Positions 32,060 through 42,006 are shown, counted from the stretch's first letter. The stretch: 64,000 nt of DNA from Caproicibacter sp047777415 (GCA_047777415.1 JBKEEO010000002.1:310001-374000); one strand, 5' to 3'. The notes: a model not told the origin generated them from the letters alone. Numbers and translations are program-made.

Positions 32060-33559
32060 ATGAACTACCAGTCGACTAGGAGCCGCGCGGATGAAGTTTG
32101 TTCTGCACAAGCCATATCTCAGGGACTGTGTGGGGACGGCGGCCTTTTTGTGCCGGAAGAATTTCCTGTTGTGATGCCTCAAGAGCTTTCTGAAATGGAG
32201 AACGAAAGTTATCAGCAGCGTGCCGAGCGAATCCTTTCCAGATATCTGACTGATTTCACCGATGAGGAGATACACGAATGTGTCTCATCCGCATACACTT
32301 CCGAGAGTTTCCCGGACGGGCCGGCTCCTGTCGTTAAGCTGGGAGGAAAAGTTTTTTTCCTGGAACTTTGGCACGGCCCCACTTGTGCATTTAAGGATAT
32401 GGCTCTTCAGCTTCTTCCGCATCTGATGACACGCTCTCTAAAGAAAATTCATTCCGGTAAAGAAGCCCTGATTTTAGTGGCTACTTCCGGCGATACCGGA
32501 AAAGCAGCACTGGAAGGTTTTCGGGATGTAGAAGGAACAAAAATTTTGGTTTTTTATCCACAAGACGGAGTCAGCCCGATGCAGGAGCGGCAGATGCGCA
32601 CGCAGGAGGGGCAAAATGTTGCAGTTTGTGCGGTAGAAGGAAACTTCGATGATGCGCAAACCGGTGTCAAAAGAATTTTCAATCATCAGGAAATTCAGCA
32701 TAATCTTGCGGAAAAGGGTTTGATGTTTTCCAGCGCGAATTCGATTAATTGGGGACGGCTTTTACCGCAGATTGTCTACTATTTTTCAGCTTACTGTGAC
32801 CTGTGTGCCCGTGGAGAGATTCATAAGGGCGAACCTATTAACTTTGTTGTTCCAACCGGCAATTTCGGCAACATTCTCGCAGCCTATTATGCAAAAAAAA
32901 TGGGTCTGCCGGTTAAAAAACTCATTTGTGCTTCCAATGCCAACAATGTGCTGACGGACTTTTTGACAACAGGAGTTTACAGCCGTAACCGCGAATTCTA
33001 TACAACGATTTCACCTTCCATGGATATCTTGATTTCCAGTAACTTAGAACGTCTTCTCTATGACTTGACAGACAGGAACACAGAACAAGTGTCGGCTTGG
33101 ATGAAACAGCTTACTGAGACCGGTGAATATCGGGTGGATGATGAAATCCTTGCAAAAATTCGCGAACAGTTTTATGCTGGTTTCTGCAATGACGATGAAA
33201 CTAGGGAAGAGATGAAGTCGTTGTTTGAAAAACAAGGATATCTTTGTGACCCGCATACAGCCGTTGCTGCTCATGTTTATCAAAATTATCGCACAGAAAC
33301 CGGTGATGAAACTCCAACTGTTGTTGTTTCTACGGCAAGCCCATACAAATTTGCGCCGGAGGTACTTAAGGCACTGGAGGAGAAAGCACCGGCTGATGAT
33401 GAATTCGAAGCGGTAAAACATCTCTCCTCGCTGACCGACACTCGAATTCCCCGGCCAATTGCCGCACTGGAATCAAAGCCGATCCGCTTTTCTTCTGCAT
33501 GCAAGAAAGAAGAAATGGGTGCGGCAGTACTGAAAATTCTGGATTCTAAATCCGTTTGA
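32060..33559 (+). CDS. thrC: Threonine synthase
   Basis: PLP enzyme converting O-phosphohomoserine to threonine. Lysine motif HGPTCAFKDMALQLLP, phosphate-binding VATSGDTGKAALEGF, and VPTGNFGNILAAYYAKKMG. At 499 residues it belongs to the long, E. coli/yeast-like class. AAGGGGG lies before ATG 32060. No other threonine genes are adjacent and no T-box was seen in the 44 bp upstream, so it is read as part of the rbgA-yraN transcript. Confidence 0.93.
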   Translation: MNYQSTRSRADEVCSAQAISQGLCGDGGLFVPEEFPVVMPQELSEMENESYQQRAERILSRYLTDFTDEEIHECVSSAYTSESFPDGPAPVVKLGGKVFFLELWHGPTCAFKDMALQLLPHLMTRSLKKIHSGKEALILVATSGDTGKAALEGFRDVEGTKILVFYPQDGVSPMQERQMRTQEGQNVAVCAVEGNFDDAQTGVKRIFNHQEIQHNLAEKGLMFSSANSINWGRLLPQIVYYFSAYCDLCARGEIHKGEPINFVVPTGNFGNILAAYYAKKMGLPVKKLICASNANNVLTDFLTTGVYSRNREFYTTISPSMDILISSNLERLLYDLTDRNTEQVSAWMKQLTETGEYRVDDEILAKIREQFYAGFCNDDETREEMKSLFEKQGYLCDPHTAVAAHVYQNYRTETGDETPTVVVSTASPYKFAPEVLKALEEKAPADDEFEAVKHLSSLTDTRIPRPIAALESKPIRFSSACKKEEMGAAVLKILDSKSV

Positions 33560-33571
33560 GAGCGTGCCGAC

Positions 33572-34261
33572 ATGTCATTGTTTGCAATAGCTGATCTTCA
33601 TCTTTCTCTCGGTGCCGACAAACCGATGGATGTGTTCGAAGGATGGAATAATTATACGGAACGCCTGAGAAAAAATTGGTGTGCGGTAGTAGAAGAAGAG
33701 GATACCGTTGTCATCGCAGGGGATATTTCCTGGTCGATGAAATTGGAAGATGCAGAGAAGGATTTTCGCTTTATTCATGAACTGCCGGGGAGAAAATTGA
33801 TTCTAAAGGGTAACCATGACTATTGGTGGTCAACAAGGAATAAAATAGAACAGTTTTTTTCGGCAAATGGTTTTACGGATTTTGAAATTATCCACAACAG
33901 CGCATCGGCGGTTGGCAACAAAGCAGTGTGCGGTACACGGGGATGGCTATACAATGCAGAAACCCCACAGGACAAAAAAATAGTCAGCAGGGAAGTTGGT
34001 CGGCTGAACACTTCTTTGGATGATGCGAAAAAACTGGGATTGGAACCAATTGTGTTTTTGCACTATCCGCCTGTTTATGACGGTATGGAGTGCAAGGAAA
34101 TCCTTGATGTTTTAGAACAAAATAATATTAGTGACTGTTATTTTGGCCATATTCATGGCAGTGTTGCGGCCAAGAGGGCGCCGGACGGAGTCTACCGGGG
34201 AATCCGGATGCATTTGATTTCCTGCGATTATCTTGGCTTTATGCCAATTTTGGTCAAATGA
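33572..34261 (+). CDS. Calcineurin-like metallophosphoesterase
   Basis: Dinuclear metal phosphoesterase of 229 residues. Motifs in order: FAIADLHLS (D-x-H), VIAGDISWSM (GD), LILKGNHDYWW (GNHD), FLHYPPVY (H) and YFGHIHG (GHxH). Soluble; substrate unknown. Members of this clostridial branch (YkoQ-like in part) are poorly studied. It begins 12 bp after thrC. Confidence 0.88.
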   Translation: MSLFAIADLHLSLGADKPMDVFEGWNNYTERLRKNWCAVVEEEDTVVIAGDISWSMKLEDAEKDFRFIHELPGRKLILKGNHDYWWSTRNKIEQFFSANGFTDFEIIHNSASAVGNKAVCGTRGWLYNAETPQDKKIVSREVGRLNTSLDDAKKLGLEPIVFLHYPPVYDGMECKEILDVLEQNNISDCYFGHIHGSVAAKRAPDGVYRGIRMHLISCDYLGFMPILVK

Positions 34262-34308
34262 ATAAATTAAAAACATTTCGGCGAAAGGTAGAAAGTTTAT
34301 TTGCCATG

Positions 34309-34317
34309 TGCTATAAT
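34309..34317 (+). promoter_or_regulatory. Extended -10 promoter of tig
   Basis: TGC-TATAAT (34309-34317), 39 bp before the trigger factor ATG. The -35 region (TAGAAA at 34289-34294) is poor, which fits an extended -10 type. Confidence 0.55.
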
Positions 34318-34355
34318 AACTTCGACAATCGCAGATTTGCAGGAGGATATGAAAG

Positions 34356-35648
34356 ATGAGTTTAAAATCAACCACGCAGGTGGAAAAGAACCGTTATCAG
34401 TTGGAGGTTCTTGTAGACGCGGAAGAATTCGAAAAAGCTGTAGACGCGGCTTATCATAAAGAAAAAAAGAGAATTGTAATCCCGGGTTTCCGCAAAGGAA
34501 AGGCACCCCGTAAGTTTATTGAGAAATATTACGGTGAAAATGTTTTCTATGACGAGGCTATTAATTCCGTATATCCCGGCGCTTTGGAACAGGCAATCAA
34601 AGAAGCTAACTTGGAAATGGTCGAGGATAAAATCGATTTTGATTTGGTATCCGCAGGCAAAGACGGCCTTGTGTTCAAAGCTACCATTACCACAAAGCCG
34701 GAAGTGGAAATTGAAGGATACAAGGGAATTCCGGCAACAAAAAAAGTTGTAACGGTAACTGATGCAGACGTAGACGCTGAAATTGAAAAAGTTCGTGATC
34801 GTAATTCTAGAATGGTTACCGTGGAAGATCGAGAAGCACAGAATGGAGACACTGTTGTCATCGATTTTGACGGCTATGTAGACGGCGAGGCATTTTCCGG
34901 AGGAAAGGCCGAAAATTACAGCTTGCAGCTTGGCTCTGGTCAGTTTATTCCGGGATTTGAGGATCAGGTTGTAGGCCACAAAACCGGTGACGAATTTGAT
35001 GTTAATGTAAAATTCCCGGATGATTATGGTGCAAAAGAACTCGCCGGAAAAGACGCAGTTTTCAAAATTAAATTGCACGAAATCAAAATGAAAGAACTCC
35101 CGCAGGTCGACGACGATTTTGTAAAGGATGTCAGCGAGTTTGATACGCTCGACGCGTACCGCGCGGATATTAAGGAAAAACTTGAAAAAGCAAGAGAAGC
35201 ACAGGCAAAGGACGACCTCGACAATAAACTGATTGACGAAGTTATTTCCAAACTGAAAGCGGATATTCCTCAGGCTATGTTTGAAAACAAAATCAATGAA
35301 GATATCCGCGATTTTAGCTATCGTCTTCAGTCACAGGGACTCAATATTGATACCTACATGAAGTATACAGGTCAGGATATAAATGCAATCCGTGATCAGT
35401 TCCGTCCTCAGGCTGAACGTCAGGTAAAACTGCGCCTTGCACTTGAAAAAATTGCAGAATTGGAAAATATTGTTCCTTCCGATGAAGATGTGGAAAAAGA
35501 GTACACCAAACTGGCAGAAGCTTACAAAATGGACGTAGAGAAGGTTAAGGCTTTCATCCGCAAAGAGGATCTTGCCAAAGATATCGCAGTAGAAAAGGCT
35601 TTTGACTTGGTACGTGACAGCGCTGTGGTTGCGGAAGAAAAGGAATAA
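34356..35648 (+). CDS. tig: Trigger factor
   Basis: Ribosome-bound chaperone with peptidyl-prolyl isomerase activity. An N-terminal ribosome-binding domain has the signature IVIPGFRKGKAPRKFIEKYYGENVF. An FKBP domain follows (about 150-245, GDTVVIDFDGYVDGEAFSGGKAENYSLQLGSGQFIPGFEDQVVG), then the C-terminal helical domain. 430 residues. AGGAGG lies 9 nt upstream. It precedes clpP-clpX-lon, the usual quality-control order. Confidence 0.96.
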   Translation: MSLKSTTQVEKNRYQLEVLVDAEEFEKAVDAAYHKEKKRIVIPGFRKGKAPRKFIEKYYGENVFYDEAINSVYPGALEQAIKEANLEMVEDKIDFDLVSAGKDGLVFKATITTKPEVEIEGYKGIPATKKVVTVTDADVDAEIEKVRDRNSRMVTVEDREAQNGDTVVIDFDGYVDGEAFSGGKAENYSLQLGSGQFIPGFEDQVVGHKTGDEFDVNVKFPDDYGAKELAGKDAVFKIKLHEIKMKELPQVDDDFVKDVSEFDTLDAYRADIKEKLEKAREAQAKDDLDNKLIDEVISKLKADIPQAMFENKINEDIRDFSYRLQSQGLNIDTYMKYTGQDINAIRDQFRPQAERQVKLRLALEKIAELENIVPSDEDVEKEYTKLAEAYKMDVEKVKAFIRKEDLAKDIAVEKAFDLVRDSAVVAEEKE

Positions 35649-35669
35649 ACAGCCGGTTCAGTAAAAAGA

Positions 35670-35722
35670 TGCCGACCAGCGGAATAAATGACGGAATTCC
35701 GCCAATGCTCTAATATTGTCGG
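35670..35722 (+). promoter_or_regulatory. Nested stem structure in the tig-clpP gap
   Basis: GCCGAC (35670-35675) pairs with GTCGGC (35717-35722) around an inner stem GCGGAAT (35678-35684) / ATTCCGC (35695-35701). No T-tract follows, so it is not a classical terminator. It lies just before the clpP SD. A role in processing or translation is only a guess. Confidence 0.3.
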
Positions 35723-35741
35723 CTACTGGAGGGATTGAAAA

Positions 35742-36326
35742 ATGAGCAATTTAGTGCCCTATGTAATAGAACAGACCAACCGGGGTGAGCGCTCCTACGA
35801 TATTTTTTCACGTCTGCTGAATGATAGGATTATAATGTTGACGGATGAAGTAAATGATGTGACCTCCAGCCTGGTGGTTGCCCAGCTTCTATACTTGGAA
35901 GGCCAGGATCCGGCAAAGGATATCAGCCTCTATATTAATAGTCCCGGAGGGTCTGTGACAGCAGGACTTGCAATTTATGATACCATGCAGTATATTAAAT
36001 GTGATGTTTCCACTATCTGTATGGGTATGGCCGCCAGCATGGGCGCATTCCTGCTTGCAGCAGGGACTAAGGGCAAACGCTACGCACTGCCGAACAGCGA
36101 TATTATGATTCATCAGCCGAGCGGCGGGGCTAAGGGGCAGGCCACGGATATAAAAATTCAGGCAGAGCATATGCTGCAGATTAAGAAGAAGCTAAATGAG
36201 ATATTGTCCGAACGTACCGGGCAGCCGCTTGAAGTTATCATGCGGGATACCGAACGCGACAATTTTATGACCGCAGAGGAAGCGGTCCAATATGGGCTGA
36301 TAGACAAGGTCATTACGAACAGATGA
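35742..36326 (+). CDS. clpP: ATP-dependent Clp protease proteolytic subunit
   Basis: Serine protease barrel subunit working with ClpX. Catalytic Ser in CMGMAASMGAFLLAAG, His in IMIHQPSGG, Asp in MRDTERDNFMTAEEA. N terminus LVPYVIEQTNRGERSYDIFSRLL is typical. 194 residues. TGGAGGG before ATG. clpX follows after 14 bp. No CtsR or CIRCE-type repeat was seen upstream. Confidence 0.97.
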   Translation: MSNLVPYVIEQTNRGERSYDIFSRLLNDRIIMLTDEVNDVTSSLVVAQLLYLEGQDPAKDISLYINSPGGSVTAGLAIYDTMQYIKCDVSTICMGMAASMGAFLLAAGTKGKRYALPNSDIMIHQPSGGAKGQATDIKIQAEHMLQIKKKLNEILSERTGQPLEVIMRDTERDNFMTAEEAVQYGLIDKVITNR

Positions 36327-36340
36327 GATAGGGTGATAAA

Positions 36341-37657
36341 ATGCCGAATAAGGACGATAACAAAGGAAGAGAAATCTGCTGTTCCTTTTGCGGAAAACCG
36401 CAGAGTGAGGCGCGTCGCTTAATAGCAGGTCCCGGCGTTTTCATCTGTGATGAATGCATTGAACTATGCACATCAATCTTAAATGATGAAAAAAATCTTT
36501 CCACAAGGAAAGAAAATCGCACCGAATCAACAGCCGAATTGCCAAAACCGCAGGAAATTAAAAAGCAGCTCGATGAATATGTAATTGGGCAGGAAGATGC
36601 CAAAATTGCACTTTCAGTTGCTGTCTATAATCATTATAAAAGAATTTATTATGGCCACGACAAGGACGACGTGGAGTTAACTAAGAGCAACGTTCTTTTG
36701 CTTGGTCCCACCGGCGTTGGTAAAACGTTGTTGGCTCAGACTCTTGCAAAGATCCTGAATGTTCCGTTTGCTATTGCGGATGCTACCACATTAACAGAGG
36801 CCGGTTATGTCGGCGAAGATGTTGAAAATATCCTTCTGCGCTTAATTCAAGCAGCGGATTTCGATATTGAAAGAGCGGAGCGGGGTATTATTTATATTGA
36901 TGAGATTGACAAAATCGCAAGAAAATCGGAAAATCCATCCATTACGAGGGACGTCAGCGGTGAGGGTGTGCAACAGGCGCTGCTGAAAATTCTGGAAGGC
37001 ACTGTCTCCAATGTTCCTCCCCAAGGTGGCAGAAAGCATCCACAGCAGGAATTTTTGCAAATTGACACAACCAATATTCTGTTTATCTGCGGTGGTGCAT
37101 TTGACGGCCTAAATAAAATTGTTGAACGCCGTTCTGCACAATCTTCCATTGGTTTTGGAGCACAAGTACGCAGTAAAGCAGAGTTGGATTCCACCTCTTG
37201 GATGAAGGATGTTATCCCACACGATTTGGTCAAATTTGGACTGATTCCTGAATTGGTAGGGCGCTTGCCCGTGATTGCAGCGTTGGACGGTCTTGACGAA
37301 ACCGCGTTGGTTCGGATTCTGACAGAACCGAAAAACAGCCTTGTTAACCAGTACAAAAAACTGTTTCAGCTTGATAAGGTTGAATTGGAATTCCAACCGG
37401 AAGCACTCCGGGCAATTGCGAAAAAGACTTTGGAGCGAAGAACAGGAGCCAGAGGTCTGCGCTCGATTTTGGAAGAAATTTTAACGGATTTGATGTATAA
37501 TGTCCCATCCGATTATACGGTGGAGAAAGTAGTCATCACACAGGATACAGTGGAAAAAGGAGCAAAACCTGAAATCACTTATAATCCTGAACGAAAACCG
37601 GTTACGCTCAAGATTACGTCTCCAAGTAAAAGAGGAAGGAAGAATACCGCTTCCTGA
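36341..37657 (+). CDS. clpX: ATP-dependent Clp protease ATP-binding subunit ClpX
   Basis: AAA+ unfoldase for ClpP. An N-terminal zinc domain (CSFCGKPQSEA .. FICDECIELC) binds adaptors. Walker A GPTGVGKTLLAQ, Walker B IIYIDEIDKI, and IGF loop (SSIGFGAQV) for ClpP contact. The sensor region GLIPELVGRLPV and RTGARGLRSILE are present. 438 residues. A strong terminator follows, so lon is transcribed separately or by read-through. Confidence 0.97.
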   Translation: MPNKDDNKGREICCSFCGKPQSEARRLIAGPGVFICDECIELCTSILNDEKNLSTRKENRTESTAELPKPQEIKKQLDEYVIGQEDAKIALSVAVYNHYKRIYYGHDKDDVELTKSNVLLLGPTGVGKTLLAQTLAKILNVPFAIADATTLTEAGYVGEDVENILLRLIQAADFDIERAERGIIYIDEIDKIARKSENPSITRDVSGEGVQQALLKILEGTVSNVPPQGGRKHPQQEFLQIDTTNILFICGGAFDGLNKIVERRSAQSSIGFGAQVRSKAELDSTSWMKDVIPHDLVKFGLIPELVGRLPVIAALDGLDETALVRILTEPKNSLVNQYKKLFQLDKVELEFQPEALRAIAKKTLERRTGARGLRSILEEILTDLMYNVPSDYTVEKVVITQDTVEKGAKPEITYNPERKPVTLKITSPSKRGRKNTAS

Positions 37658-37675
37658 CGAAACCATACTACTAGC

Positions 37676-37718
37676 CTGTTGCAGCGCGGTAACTGTTCGC
37701 TCTGCAACAGTTTTTTTT
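37676..37718 (+). terminator. Intrinsic terminator after clpX
   Basis: CTGTTGCAG (37676-37684) pairs with CTGCAACAG (37702-37710), followed by eight T (37711-37718). Confidence 0.9.
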
Positions 37719-37743
37719 CAAGGAGTTCGAGGAGTTATTTTAT

Positions 37744-40194
37744 ATGAATATCAATGAAACTGATATACAGAACGAAACCATCATCACCATACCGGCGCTG
37801 GCATTAAGAGGGCTTGTTGTTTTTCCCGGCATGTTGCTTCAGTTTGATGTCGGACGCCGTAAATCCATACTGGCCCTTGAAAAGGCGATGGAGGAAAACC
37901 AGCTGATTTTCCTTGTCGCTCAGAAGAATCTTGCTGACAATGACCCAACCGGGGATCAGATCTATCGTATGGGAGTCGTTGCGAAAGTAAAACAGGTTAT
38001 TCGCCGCAGCGACGAAGGCGTCCGTCTTTTTGCAGAAGGGTTATATCGTGCTTCCGTTATATCCTATGAATCGGAAAATCCGTATTTAAGCGTTCGATTA
38101 AAACGTGCCGATACGCTTCCTGCCCGCAAGACCCGCAGGGCGGAGGCTTTGATTCGCTATACGCAAAACCTGTTTGAACAATTCATTCAGAACTATACTC
38201 ACATTCCTCCGGATATCGTCATCGGGGTTGTACAGAAGAAGGACTGCGGAGAACTTGCGGATTATATTGCATCAAACATCATGTTTGACTTCGAGGAGAA
38301 GCAAACTATTTTAGAAGAACTGCATCCAATTCGAAGGCTGGAAAAACTGGCAGCAATCCTGAAAAAAGAAGCGCAGGTTCTTTCTCTTGAAACACAAATC
38401 AGTGAAAAAGCAAAAAATGCAATTGACCGCCATCAGAGAGAATATTTCCTGCGTGAGCAAATGAAAGCAATTGCCAGTGAGCTTGGCGAAGATGACAATC
38501 CCCAACAAGAGGCAGATGAACTGCGCAGCCGGATTCAAAAACTCGGATTGCCCAAGGAACAGCATGATAAACTGATGAAGGAATGTGACCGTCTGTCCAA
38601 AATGCCGGAAGGATCGCATGAGGGCAGCGTTATCATCAGCTATCTGGAAACCTGTTTGGAACTACCTTGGAATACTTCAAGCAAAGAGCATATTAATTTG
38701 AAAAAGGCCCGCAGAATCCTGGACCGCGACCATTACGGTTTGAAAAAGGTCAAAGAACGTATTCTGGAAACCTTGGCCGTGAAAAAACTGTCGCCGGAGA
38801 CACAGAGTCAGATTATCTGCCTTGTTGGCCCGCCGGGTGTCGGTAAGACGTCAATTGCTCGTTCTATTGCGGAAGCAACCGGTCGCAAATATGTCCGCGT
38901 TTCCCTTGGCGGTGTACGGGATGAATCCGATATTGTGGGACATCGCCGTACCTATATAGGCTCTATGCCGGGAAGAATTATCAACGCTTTAAAACAGGCG
39001 GGAACCAATAATCCATTAATTCTGCTCGATGAAATTGATAAAATGGGCAGTAATTTCCGCGGAGACCCTTCTTCCGCCCTGCTTGAGGTTTTAGATTCCG
39101 AGCAGAATACTGCGTTCTACGACCACTATATTGATATGCCGTTTGATTTAAGCAAAGTGATGTTCATTACGACTGCAAATGATGCCAGTGCAATTCCGGA
39201 GCCATTGTTTGACAGAATGGATGTCATTACGCTCGGCAGCTATACGCATTTGGAAAAATACAACATTGCAGTTAAGCACTTAATACCAAAGCAGCTTAAA
39301 AAACATGGTATCAGCCCCTCTCAGCTGAAAATCACCCCTGCAGCAGTTCATAAGCTGATAGACAGCTACACGCGGGAAGCCGGCGTTAGAACCTTGGAAC
39401 GCCGCATTGCTGAACTTTGCAGAAAATGTGCGAAGGATTTCGTCGAAAACAAAACTCAGAAAATCACCATCAATCCAAAGAAACTTGAAGAGCTGCTCGG
39501 ACCGGCAAAGTACAAGGACGAAAGCCGTAATAAACAGGATATGATAGGGCTTGTCAATGGTTTAGCATGGACCAGTGTAGGCGGAACTCTTTTGCCGATT
39601 GAAGTAGCTGTGATGGACGGAACAGGAAAATTGGAACTGACCGGTTCGCTCGGTGATGTAATGAAAGAATCCGCGCGTACCGCGATCAGCTGCATCCGCA
39701 CAAGAGCTCATACACTTGGTATTAGCCATGATTTCTACACAAAATATGATATTCATATCCATGCACCGGAGGGAGCTATTCCAAAAGATGGGCCTTCTGC
39801 CGGTACAGCGATGGCGACTGCTATCACATCTGCCCTATGCAATATACCTGTTCGGCATGACGTAGCAATGACCGGTGAAATTACCCTGCTTGGTCGAGTC
39901 TTGCCAATCGGTGGATTGAAAGAGAAAACAATGGCTGCTTACCGTTCCGGGATTAAAACTGTTATCATTCCCTCAGAGAATGTTTCTGATTTGGAAGAAA
40001 TTGATAACACGGTGAAAAATTCGATTGAATTCATGCCGGTTGATAAAATCGACCAAGTTTTAGAAATTGCATTGACAGAAAAGCCAGAACCGAAGAACAC
40101 ATCGGATACCTCAGATACTTCGGAAACCATGCCGATTTCACCCGTAAATCAAATGGAGCGTCCCAATAACGGGACAGCTACATTTCCGCAATAA
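37744..40194 (+). CDS. lon: ATP-dependent protease Lon
   Basis: Homo-oligomeric protease for damaged and regulatory proteins. The N-terminal substrate domain (LRGLVVFPGMLLQFDVGR) is followed by the AAA+ module with GPPGVGKTSIARSIA and ILLDEIDKM. The protease domain has the catalytic Ser (PKDGPSAGTAMA) and Lys (GGLKEKTMAAYRSGIK). The C-terminal tail is Thr/Ser/Asn-rich. 816 residues. GAGGAG precedes ATG. engB follows at once. Confidence 0.97.
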   Translation: MNINETDIQNETIITIPALALRGLVVFPGMLLQFDVGRRKSILALEKAMEENQLIFLVAQKNLADNDPTGDQIYRMGVVAKVKQVIRRSDEGVRLFAEGLYRASVISYESENPYLSVRLKRADTLPARKTRRAEALIRYTQNLFEQFIQNYTHIPPDIVIGVVQKKDCGELADYIASNIMFDFEEKQTILEELHPIRRLEKLAAILKKEAQVLSLETQISEKAKNAIDRHQREYFLREQMKAIASELGEDDNPQQEADELRSRIQKLGLPKEQHDKLMKECDRLSKMPEGSHEGSVIISYLETCLELPWNTSSKEHINLKKARRILDRDHYGLKKVKERILETLAVKKLSPETQSQIICLVGPPGVGKTSIARSIAEATGRKYVRVSLGGVRDESDIVGHRRTYIGSMPGRIINALKQAGTNNPLILLDEIDKMGSNFRGDPSSALLEVLDSEQNTAFYDHYIDMPFDLSKVMFITTANDASAIPEPLFDRMDVITLGSYTHLEKYNIAVKHLIPKQLKKHGISPSQLKITPAAVHKLIDSYTREAGVRTLERRIAELCRKCAKDFVENKTQKITINPKKLEELLGPAKYKDESRNKQDMIGLVNGLAWTSVGGTLLPIEVAVMDGTGKLELTGSLGDVMKESARTAISCIRTRAHTLGISHDFYTKYDIHIHAPEGAIPKDGPSAGTAMATAITSALCNIPVRHDVAMTGEITLLGRVLPIGGLKEKTMAAYRSGIKTVIIPSENVSDLEEIDNTVKNSIEFMPVDKIDQVLEIALTEKPEPKNTSDTSDTSETMPISPVNQMERPNNGTATFPQ

Positions 40195-40205
40195 AGGTGG
40201 CGAGT

Positions 40206-40799
40206 ATGAGTATTGAAACAGCGTATTTTGAACTGTCCGCTGGCCGTGCTGATCAACTTCCAGCCTCGATTCTGCCGGAAATTACATTTTCCGGCAGGTC
40301 GAATGCTGGCAAATCGTCGTTAATTAACCGCTTGCTTTCACGCAAATCCCTAGCCCGTACTAGTTCGGCACCGGGAAAAACAGCAACCATAAATTTTTAT
40401 AATCTTGGCTTTTGCCGCTTTGCTGACTTGCCTGGGTACGGGTACGCAAAGGTTTCCAAAGCAGAAAAGCAGCGATGGGCAGAATTGGTGGAGGGCTATT
40501 TTCGGCAGCAACGGAACATCAGTCTTGTTGTGCAACTGATGGATTTGCGCCATGCTCCAACCAAGGACGATCTTCAAATGGTGGATTTTCTCCAAGAGAG
40601 TGAGATTCCTTTCCTGATTGCAGCCACAAAATGTGATAAACTCAGGAAAAATGCGCGTATACAGCAGGAGGCTGCATACCGTGCACAGTTTGAATCCTAT
40701 TCCGGAGTTCGAATTGTCCCCTGCTCGGCTGTGACCGGCGAGGGTGTTGATCTGATTAGAAATGAAATTCTTGCAGTTTGTGATGCTGCGGAAAAATAG
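40206..40799 (+). CDS. engB: Ribosome biogenesis GTP-binding protein EngB (YsxC)
   Basis: Essential GTPase for 50S assembly. G1 GRSNAGKSSLINRLL, G3 DLPGYGYAK, G4 ATKCDKL and G5 CSAVTGEG. 197 residues from ATG 40206, which lies 5 nt after AAAGGTGG; the GTG at 40197 is inside that SD. It follows lon directly, the usual clpX-lon-engB order. Confidence 0.95.
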   Translation: MSIETAYFELSAGRADQLPASILPEITFSGRSNAGKSSLINRLLSRKSLARTSSAPGKTATINFYNLGFCRFADLPGYGYAKVSKAEKQRWAELVEGYFRQQRNISLVVQLMDLRHAPTKDDLQMVDFLQESEIPFLIAATKCDKLRKNARIQQEAAYRAQFESYSGVRIVPCSAVTGEGVDLIRNEILAVCDAAEK

Positions 40800-40870
40800 A
40801 GTGTTATTTTGATTTGTTTGACTTTTCCGCGCTGAAATGATATCCTGTGAAAATGGGGAGAGTGGTTTTT

Positions 40871-41176
40871 TTGAACTCAAAACTAAAAGATGATAGTGTG
40901 GATTTTTTATTCAGCGCTATTTTAACTTTGAAAACTCCGGAAGAATGCTATGCTTTTTTTGAGGATCTTTGCACAGTTTCTGAAATCAAGGCCATGTCAC
41001 AGCGGCTTCTGGTTGCTCATATGCTGCGCAACAAAAAAGTATATAGTGATATTGTGGCAACCACAGGTGCTTCCACAGCAACAATAAGCCGTGTAAATCG
41101 TTCCCTTCATTATGGGTGCGATGGGTATGAGTTGGTTTTTAAACGGTTGGAAGACAAGACAAAAGATAAGGAATAA
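40871..41176 (+). CDS. TrpR-like/YerC family DNA-binding protein
   Basis: Small putative transcription regulator, 101 residues. LYSLK-like LTLKTPEECYAFFEDLCTVSEIKAMSQRLLVAHMLRN and the helix-turn-helix VYSDIVATTGASTATISRVNRSLHYG match the YerC/YecD family related to TrpR. Whether it binds tryptophan is unknown. TTG 40871 is preferred: GGGGAGAG ends 8 nt before it, and the resulting N terminus fits the family; GTG 40847 would precede that SD. Confidence 0.85.
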   Translation: MNSKLKDDSVDFLFSAILTLKTPEECYAFFEDLCTVSEIKAMSQRLLVAHMLRNKKVYSDIVATTGASTATISRVNRSLHYGCDGYELVFKRLEDKTKDKE

Positions 41177-41177
41177 A

Positions 41178-41915
41178 ATGGGTTACGGAATTTTTGCACG
41201 ATATTATGATGCACTGATTTCAGATGTTTCCTACAGCGATATGGCTGAATATTTTTTAAAAATTTGTACCCGTTTGCAGCATCCTCCGGGCCGTACGCTG
41301 GATTTAGCCTGTGGGACGGGCAGTTTAACTCTGGAATTGCTTCAGCGTGGCGTTGATGTGTTTGGCGCTGACGCTTCTGTGGATATGCTGACTATTGCGC
41401 AAAATAAACTCGCTACGGCTGGATACTCTGCTTTACTTTTGCATCAAAAAATGGAAGAATTGGAACTTGACGAACCGGTTGATACGGTAATCTGTGCGCT
41501 GGATTCTATTAATCATCTGGAAACCGAAAAGCAGGTGTATGAAACTTTTCGCAGAATAGCGTCTTATCTGAATCCGGGCGGATGTTTTGTTTTTGATGCC
41601 AATACAATATATAAACACCGTGAAATTCTGGGTAATAACACATTTGTCTATGATATAGGCGATATTTTTTGTGTTTGGCAAAATGCCTATGAAAAAAAGA
41701 CGAACAGAGTTGCTGTTTCCTTAGAGTTTTTTGAACGGCAGGGAGAAGTTTATCGTCGTACTTCAGAGCGCTTTTATGAGAGAGCCTATGATGAGAAAAC
41801 TTTATGCACTCTTTTAGAGCGGACCGGTCTGCATGTGGCCGGAATGTGGGCGGATAAAACTTTTTTACCTCCGGAACAAAAGACGGAAAGAATTGTGATT
41901 GCCGCAAAGAAATGA
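41178..41915 (+). CDS. Class I SAM-dependent methyltransferase
   Basis: Soluble methyltransferase of 245 residues. SAM motif I is TLDLACGTGSLTLELLQRG, post-I GADASVDML, motif II VDTVICALDSINHLE and motif III LNPGGCFVFD. N terminus GIFARYYDALISDVSYSDMAEYF is typical of a clostridial family of unknown substrate. ATG 41178 comes after AAGGA and 1 bp after the upstream stop; longer in-frame forms would overlap the regulator gene. Confidence 0.88.
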   Translation: MGYGIFARYYDALISDVSYSDMAEYFLKICTRLQHPPGRTLDLACGTGSLTLELLQRGVDVFGADASVDMLTIAQNKLATAGYSALLLHQKMEELELDEPVDTVICALDSINHLETEKQVYETFRRIASYLNPGGCFVFDANTIYKHREILGNNTFVYDIGDIFCVWQNAYEKKTNRVAVSLEFFERQGEVYRRTSERFYERAYDEKTLCTLLERTGLHVAGMWADKTFLPPEQKTERIVIAAKK

Positions 41916-42006
41916 GTATTAAAAGGTATAAGTCAGATATCCATTTTTTTTGTAAAAGCATGGTTGAACGCAACGATAAAAAATTTGAAAAAATTAGATT
42001 TTCCTG

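Noticed and set aside
35649..37743. CtsR or CIRCE stress operators near clpP, clpX or lon
   Set aside because: Neither the heptad direct repeat of CtsR nor the CIRCE inverted repeat could be found in the upstream gaps.
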